NCBI RefSeq assembly: GCF_900156735.1
Contig: NZ_FTOL01000008.1
Coordinates: forward strand, 179,554 to 243,553
Reading direction: 5' to 3'
DNA: 64,000 bases
Source: Chryseobacterium ureilyticum
Lineage (GTDB): Bacteria; Bacteroidota; Bacteroidia; Flavobacteriales; Weeksellaceae
Shown: positions 59,808-64,000 of the stretch, one piece after another
How the letters are laid out: each line of letters begins with the position of its first letter
How positions within the stretch are numbered: position 1 is the stretch's first letter
Notes under the pieces: model-generated
Database searches by the model: none
The model's input: only the letters and a program-made list of their open reading frames with translations
Told to the model about the DNA's origin: nothing
Program-made: the position numbers and the translations under genes

Positions 59808-62800
59808 ATGAAAAAACTCATAATTCCCATAGCATTTCTGATGTTGGGGACTGTAAAAGCACAGGTATCCAACACAGAAAACTATATTCAAACAAAAATG
59901 TATCTGGATTATAATGGAAGTGGGGCTACAAAAACCTCTGAAACGATTCAATATTTTGACGGACTCGGCAGACCTAAGCAGGTCATTGGTGTAAAAGCTT
60001 CTCCACAAGGAAAAGATGTTGTGACTCATATCGAATACGACCCGTTTGGAAGACAGGTAAAAGATTTTCTTCCCATTCCTCAATCAGGAACGCAGTCAGG
60101 CGGAATTTATACCTCACCTCTGGGGAATGCTTCTTCTATCTATGGTGGAGAGAAAATCTATTCTGAAAAAGCATTGGAGAAGTCTCCTTTGGACAGAATC
60201 CAGCAACAGATTCAGGTAGGAAATGACTGGACAGGAAAACCTGTTAAATTTGACTATGATGCCAATATTGATGGAGAAGTTATAAAAATGTTCACCACTA
60301 CCACCTGGGAAAATGGAGCTACAAAATCAACCATTGAATATGGTGGAATGTATGGAGCAGGACAATTGTATAAAAACATCATTACCGATGAAGACGGCAA
60401 CAAAACCATTGAATTCAAAAATGGAAAGGGGCAAGTTCTTGTTATAAGAAAAGTTTTAAGCGGGACAGAAAATGCAGATACTTATTATGTATATAACGAA
60501 TATGACCAGTTAGCATGGATAATTCCACCTATGCTATCCAAGAAGGTTCATTGGCAATGGGATGATCAGGAGGCATTAGCCTACCAATATCGTTATGATG
60601 GCAGAGGGAGACTTGTAGAAAAGAAGCTTCCGGGCAAAGGCTGGGAATTTATGGTGTATGACAAAGCCGATAGACTTATCATGACTCAAGATGCTAATAT
60701 GCGAGAGAAGAATAAATGGCTGATTACTAAATATGAATCATTGGGAAGAGTTGCTTATACTGGGATTATTGGAGGAGGAAGCAGAACAAGTATGCAGTCT
60801 CAGGCAGAAAACCTTATCATCGTAGAGGGAAGAAGTGGTTCAGGATTTACTAAAAACGGGATGCAGATTCAATATAGTAATGGATATTTTGTTGATATTG
60901 AAACCATTTTAAGTATCAATTATTATGATACTTATCCCAACTATGATTTTAATCCCTCTCTTCCAGTGGAACCAATTCTCACAGGTTCTCCATCACCAGA
61001 GGGAAGAAGTACCAAAGGTCTTCCTGTCATGAGCTTTGTTAAAAATATTGAGGATGACAGTTGGACAAAGAATTATACTTATTATGATTTGAAAGGTAGA
61101 GTCATCGGAACCCATTCTATCAATCACTTGGGAGGATATACCCGAACAGAATCCAAGCTTGATTTTGCAGCAGTTCCTCAAATTGTTGTTACAAAACACA
61201 AAAGGCTGACTACGGATACTGAAAAAGTGATCACCGAGACTTTTACTTATGATCATCAGAACAGGCTCTTGGTGCATAAACACAAGATAGATTCCAATCC
61301 TGAAGAAATTCTTGCTCAGAATGATTATAATGAACTCTCACAGCTTACTACTAAAAAAGTAGGTGGAATCAGTTTTGGATCACCATTACAGACCATTAAT
61401 TATCAGTATAATATCAGAGGGTGGATGACGCAGATCAATGACCCCGCTAATCTGAATGGAAAGTTATTTGGATATGCTATGCGTTATAATAATCCCATTA
61501 ATACAGGATATGCTCCTGCTCAATATAATGGTAATATATCAGAGATTGAGTGGAAAACATCGAATGATAATATATTGAAAAGATATTCTTATAGCTATTA
61601 TCCACATAATAAATTGATGTTTGGACATTATTCAGAACCTTTTGCAACGGTACCTCAAAGCAATTTATATGGTGAATATCTTGAATACGACCTGAACGGA
61701 AATATTACCTTACTATCCCGAAATGGTAGAAATATATCCTCTGGATTGGCTGAGCATATTGATGAGTTGCATTATACATATGATGGAAACAAACTTTTGA
61801 CCATAACAGATGCTAAACAGAACTATTCAGGATATCCTGGGGGTGGTAATATAATTGGTTATGATGTCAATGGGAATATGATAAATCATTTAGATAAAGG
61901 AATTGATATAATTAAATATAATTTTCTGAATCTCCCTTTCTCTGTAACAAAGAATGGAAATAAAAGCCCTTTTGGGAGTATCAGTTCTTATTTATACAGT
62001 GCAGATGGAACCAAACTTAAAAAAGGATATTCATATTATCAGAGAGACTGGATGGGAAATACCAGCCTTAAACAATCTGTTACTGAATATCTGAATGGAT
62101 TTCAGTATGTCTTGGATGGTTCTGGGATAATTTGTTTTGATTGTGCTCCACCTTTACCAAGGTTACAGTTTGTTCCTACTTCAGAAGGGTATTTTGATTT
62201 TGTTAAAAATAAGTATATTTACAATTATACAGATCATCTAGGAAGTATCCGTTTGAGTTATTTCCATAATGGAAGTGGAGTAGAAGTTCTAGAAGAAAAT
62301 AATTATTATCCTTTTGGATTGAAGCATGAAGGGTATAATAATTTAGCTGGAAGTCGTGCTTATAATTATAAGTACAATGGAAAGGAGCTGCAGGAGACGG
62401 GAATGTATGATTATGGCGCGAGGATGTATATGGCGGATTTAGGAAGATGGGGCGTGGTAGATCCTTTAAGTGAAACCTCGAGGCGATGGTCTACTTATGC
62501 TTATGCTTTTAATAATCCTATTAGATTTATCGATCCGGATGGAAGACAAGGAACAGACTGGGTGCATAACAGAGAGACGAATCAGATTTATTGGAATAAT
62601 GATGCTACAAGTCAGGCTACAGCCGGAGCTAATGAAACCTATCTTGGAAAATCTGGGACATATACAACTCAGGATGGTTCTACAACTGCATTAAATTCTG
62701 ATCGCTCTTATACTAATAATTCTTTGTTAGGAGGAATGGGAGTAATGAATAATTTAGATCCGTTAATCCAAGCGGGAGATTCTGCATCAGCAATGAGTGT

Positions 62801-63287
62801 TGCAGCTTTTGGAACTCCTAATGACGGTTCTTATATAAGAGAAACACCATCATTAAATACTGCAGAGGGAGCTTTTGCTAATCCTGCCTCACAATTAGCT
62901 TCTACTATGTTAACAGCAATGCAGGAAGCGCCATTAGCTGTTGCTCCAGAATTAATAGCAGCTAAGTTTTTTAGAGGAGCAAAAACTGTTGAAAAAGTTG
63001 CTGAAACTTCGGTATTAACTGCAGGAGAAACATTAAGAATTGAAAATGCAGCTACAAGAATTAATAAACCTATTACTGTAGTTGGTAGTAGAGCAAATGG
63101 TACAGCTGGTGCTTATTCTGACTGGGATTATGTGATAGAAGGTGGTTTAAATAGTAGAAATTGGTCTAAGATTAAGAATTCCATACCAGGAGCAAAATCT
63201 ACGATAGATAATACCCCAAGAAATATCGATATTTTTACTGGCTCTGTAAATAAATCCAAGCCACATATAACAATTAACCCTCGATAA
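59808..63287 (+). CDS. Sec-exported Rhs protein with nucleotidyltransferase-like toxin C-terminus
   Basis: The 1,159-residue protein has a signal peptide (LMLGTVKAQ), a DUF6443-like start (SETIQYFDGLGRPKQVI), many YD-type repeats, and the Rhs-associated core at about 854-910 (MYDYGARMYMADLGRWGVVDPLSE..., ending IDPDGR). The variable C-terminal 250 residues end with VVGSRANGTAGAYSDWDY (about 1090-1107) and NIDIFTG. These are the GS...DxD and third-Asp pattern of a minimal nucleotidyltransferase. The toxin probably modifies RNA or protein by nucleotidyl transfer. A DUF5958-like immunity candidate follows by 4 bp. Confidence 0.8.
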   Translation: MKKLIIPIAFLMLGTVKAQVSNTENYIQTKMYLDYNGSGATKTSETIQYFDGLGRPKQVIGVKASPQGKDVVTHIEYDPFGRQVKDFLPIPQSGTQSGGIYTSPLGNASSIYGGEKIYSEKALEKSPLDRIQQQIQVGNDWTGKPVKFDYDANIDGEVIKMFTTTTWENGATKSTIEYGGMYGAGQLYKNIITDEDGNKTIEFKNGKGQVLVIRKVLSGTENADTYYVYNEYDQLAWIIPPMLSKKVHWQWDDQEALAYQYRYDGRGRLVEKKLPGKGWEFMVYDKADRLIMTQDANMREKNKWLITKYESLGRVAYTGIIGGGSRTSMQSQAENLIIVEGRSGSGFTKNGMQIQYSNGYFVDIETILSINYYDTYPNYDFNPSLPVEPILTGSPSPEGRSTKGLPVMSFVKNIEDDSWTKNYTYYDLKGRVIGTHSINHLGGYTRTESKLDFAAVPQIVVTKHKRLTTDTEKVITETFTYDHQNRLLVHKHKIDSNPEEILAQNDYNELSQLTTKKVGGISFGSPLQTINYQYNIRGWMTQINDPANLNGKLFGYAMRYNNPINTGYAPAQYNGNISEIEWKTSNDNILKRYSYSYYPHNKLMFGHYSEPFATVPQSNLYGEYLEYDLNGNITLLSRNGRNISSGLAEHIDELHYTYDGNKLLTITDAKQNYSGYPGGGNIIGYDVNGNMINHLDKGIDIIKYNFLNLPFSVTKNGNKSPFGSISSYLYSADGTKLKKGYSYYQRDWMGNTSLKQSVTEYLNGFQYVLDGSGIICFDCAPPLPRLQFVPTSEGYFDFVKNKYIYNYTDHLGSIRLSYFHNGSGVEVLEENNYYPFGLKHEGYNNLAGSRAYNYKYNGKELQETGMYDYGARMYMADLGRWGVVDPLSETSRRWSTYAYAFNNPIRFIDPDGRQGTDWVHNRETNQIYWNNDATSQATAGANETYLGKSGTYTTQDGSTTALNSDRSYTNNSLLGGMGVMNNLDPLIQAGDSASAMSVAAFGTPNDGSYIRETPSLNTAEGAFANPASQLASTMLTAMQEAPLAVAPELIAAKFFRGAKTVEKVAETSVLTAGETLRIENAATRINKPITVVGSRANGTAGAYSDWDYVIEGGLNSRNWSKIKNSIPGAKSTIDNTPRNIDIFTGSVNKSKPHITINPR

Positions 63288-63291
63288 AATC

Positions 63292-63720
63292 ATGAAAATT
63301 GAACAAGAAATAATGCTTAATAAATATGGGCAGGGAATTATTACTCATGAACCTTTAGTAAGCTTATTTATAGAAATGAATACCTCTGAACAAAATAGTT
63401 TTATGAATGACTTTTTGTTTGTTATAATGCAATCTAAGCCATTGAATGAAGATATAGAAAAAGCTATTGGAGGAAGCGGATTAAAACCGACTTTTACACC
63501 ATGTACCCTACTTAAAAAAGGAGTTGATAATAATAATCTTAAAAAAATTATCCAATTACCAGAAAATGAAAAATTTAAAAGCTTCAGATTACTTCTTGAA
63601 CTTTATAAAATTGCCTACCAAAGACGATTTGAAATAGAAAAAAATCATCCAAATAAATGGTGGTATTGGGATTTAACCAATCCAGATATTGAGAATAAAA
63701 TTTATAGTTTGTACAGTTAA
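63292..63720 (+). CDS. DUF5958-like protein, probable immunity to the Rhs toxin
   Basis: The 142-residue soluble protein matches the DUF5958 pattern: EIMLNKYGQGIITHE, an early helical part, the conserved SGLKPTFTPCTLLKKG and later LPENEKFKSFRLLLELYKIA. It starts 4 bp after the toxin-bearing Rhs gene on the same strand, the usual spot for an immunity gene. Cytoplasmic location fits neutralisation of a nucleotidyltransferase toxin. Pairing is inferred from position. A terminator follows at once. Confidence 0.7.
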   Translation: MKIEQEIMLNKYGQGIITHEPLVSLFIEMNTSEQNSFMNDFLFVIMQSKPLNEDIEKAIGGSGLKPTFTPCTLLKKGVDNNNLKKIIQLPENEKFKSFRLLLELYKIAYQRRFEIEKNHPNKWWYWDLTNPDIENKIYSLYS

Positions 63721-63741
63721 TTTAATCTGAACTAAAAATAC

Positions 63742-63767
63742 CAAAGCCACTCTTTTGAGTGGCTTTG
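63742..63767. terminator. Bidirectional terminator
   Basis: CAAAGCCACTC pairs with GAGTGGCTTTG around TTTT between convergent genes. Confidence 0.85.
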
Positions 63768-63772
63768 TTGTT

Positions 63773-64000
63773 TTATAAAATGCTTTGCAGCTTAGTTTGT
63801 TTGAGAAATGCATCCAGGAGAGCGAAGACGTGTTGTCTATCGTTCTCTTTTAGTTTTTGGATATCGAGGATTTTAGAGATAATATTTTTATCCAGTAGAA
63901 TATCCGTAGATCCTACGAGATAATCCAGAGACGCTTCTTGGGTTTCTACCAATTGTGAGGTTACCTCAATAGAGCATCTTACTTCCATTGTCGGCTTTGC
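63773..64000 (-). CDS. XRE-type transcriptional regulator, C-terminal part
   Basis: The minus-strand frame is open to the window edge, so the N-terminus is missing. The visible 75 residues read IEVTSQLVETQEASLDYLVGS..., with the SLDYLVG signature that ends XRE/Cro helix-turn-helix domains. A coiled tail DIQKLKENDRQHVFALLDAF follows. Such regulators are common in Flavobacteriia. An in-frame ATG at 63988 exists but would cut off the DNA-binding domain. It is convergent with the immunity gene. Confidence 0.75.
   Translation of the reverse strand, partial: AKPTMEVRCSIEVTSQLVETQEASLDYLVGSTDILLDKNIISKILDIQKLKENDRQHVFALLDAFLKQTKLQSIL

Noticed and set aside
1..64000. CRISPR array
   Set aside because: No regularly spaced direct repeats of 23-40 bp were seen on either strand.

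Overview
The window looks like chromosome from a Chryseobacterium-type member of the Flavobacteriia. The evidence is the AT-rich backbone, TAnnTTTG-type -7 promoter boxes, the near absence of Shine-Dalgarno sequences, secreted proteins beginning QIGINT/QVGINT, a type IX secretion sorting domain and Rhs proteins with a DUF6443-like N-terminus. The genus is inferred from recognised families, not from a search.

Region 1 (1 to about 21,150) is part of an integrative conjugative element (ICE) of the CTnDOT-like/Bacteroidetes class. It is noticeably richer in G+C than the rest and continues beyond the left edge. Cargo comes first: a TolC-type efflux protein end, a lipoprotein, a DUF2147 protein, a LytS/LytTR two-component pair, a PagL-like lipid A deacylase and a frameshifted BamA/TamA-like barrel. 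The element's own genes follow: RteC, an AraC regulator, a VOC protein, a giant methylase-helicase, DUF1896, a histone H1-like protein, ORF6N, topB, DUF3945, two helix-turn-helix proteins and a second RteC. Several of these genes share an upstream motif. No integrase or transfer gene lies in the window. The element ends next to a truncated S41 protease gene.

Region 2 (21,160 to 33,700) is chromosome plus a polymorphic-toxin island. A membrane-anchored protein, a class C beta-lactamase-type hydrolase and a lipoprotein precede a tRNA-Ala(GGC). A second copy of this tRNA lies inverted at 33,587-33,663. Together they form a perfect 114-bp inverted repeat around a 9-kb island. The island holds VgrG, a probable adaptor, a PAAR-like/Hint/nuclease effector, immunity candidates, an orphan Hint fragment and a QIGINT surface protein.

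Region 3 (33,700 to 47,500) is ordinary chromosome. It has small envelope proteins, an NlpC/P60 hydrolase, a stand-alone LytTR protein, a DUF2255 protein, an MFS exporter beside a divergent AraC regulator, a methyltransferase, dapD and a four-gene glycan cluster (GT87, GT2, polysaccharide deacetylase, GT4).

Region 4 (47,490 to 54,770) is a complete histidine operon, hisG-hisD-hisC-hisB-hisH-hisA-hisF-hisIE. It is preceded by a leader peptide containing HHYYHH and a terminator/antiterminator pair, a textbook layout for transcription attenuation.

Region 5 (55,200 to 64,000) is a second toxin locus. It has a beta-propeller-like secreted protein whose T9SS sorting domain is out of frame, two Sec-exported Rhs-type proteins (a shell-like protein and an Rhs-core protein ending in a nucleotidyltransferase-like toxin), a DUF5958-type immunity candidate, and the end of an XRE regulator cut by the window edge.
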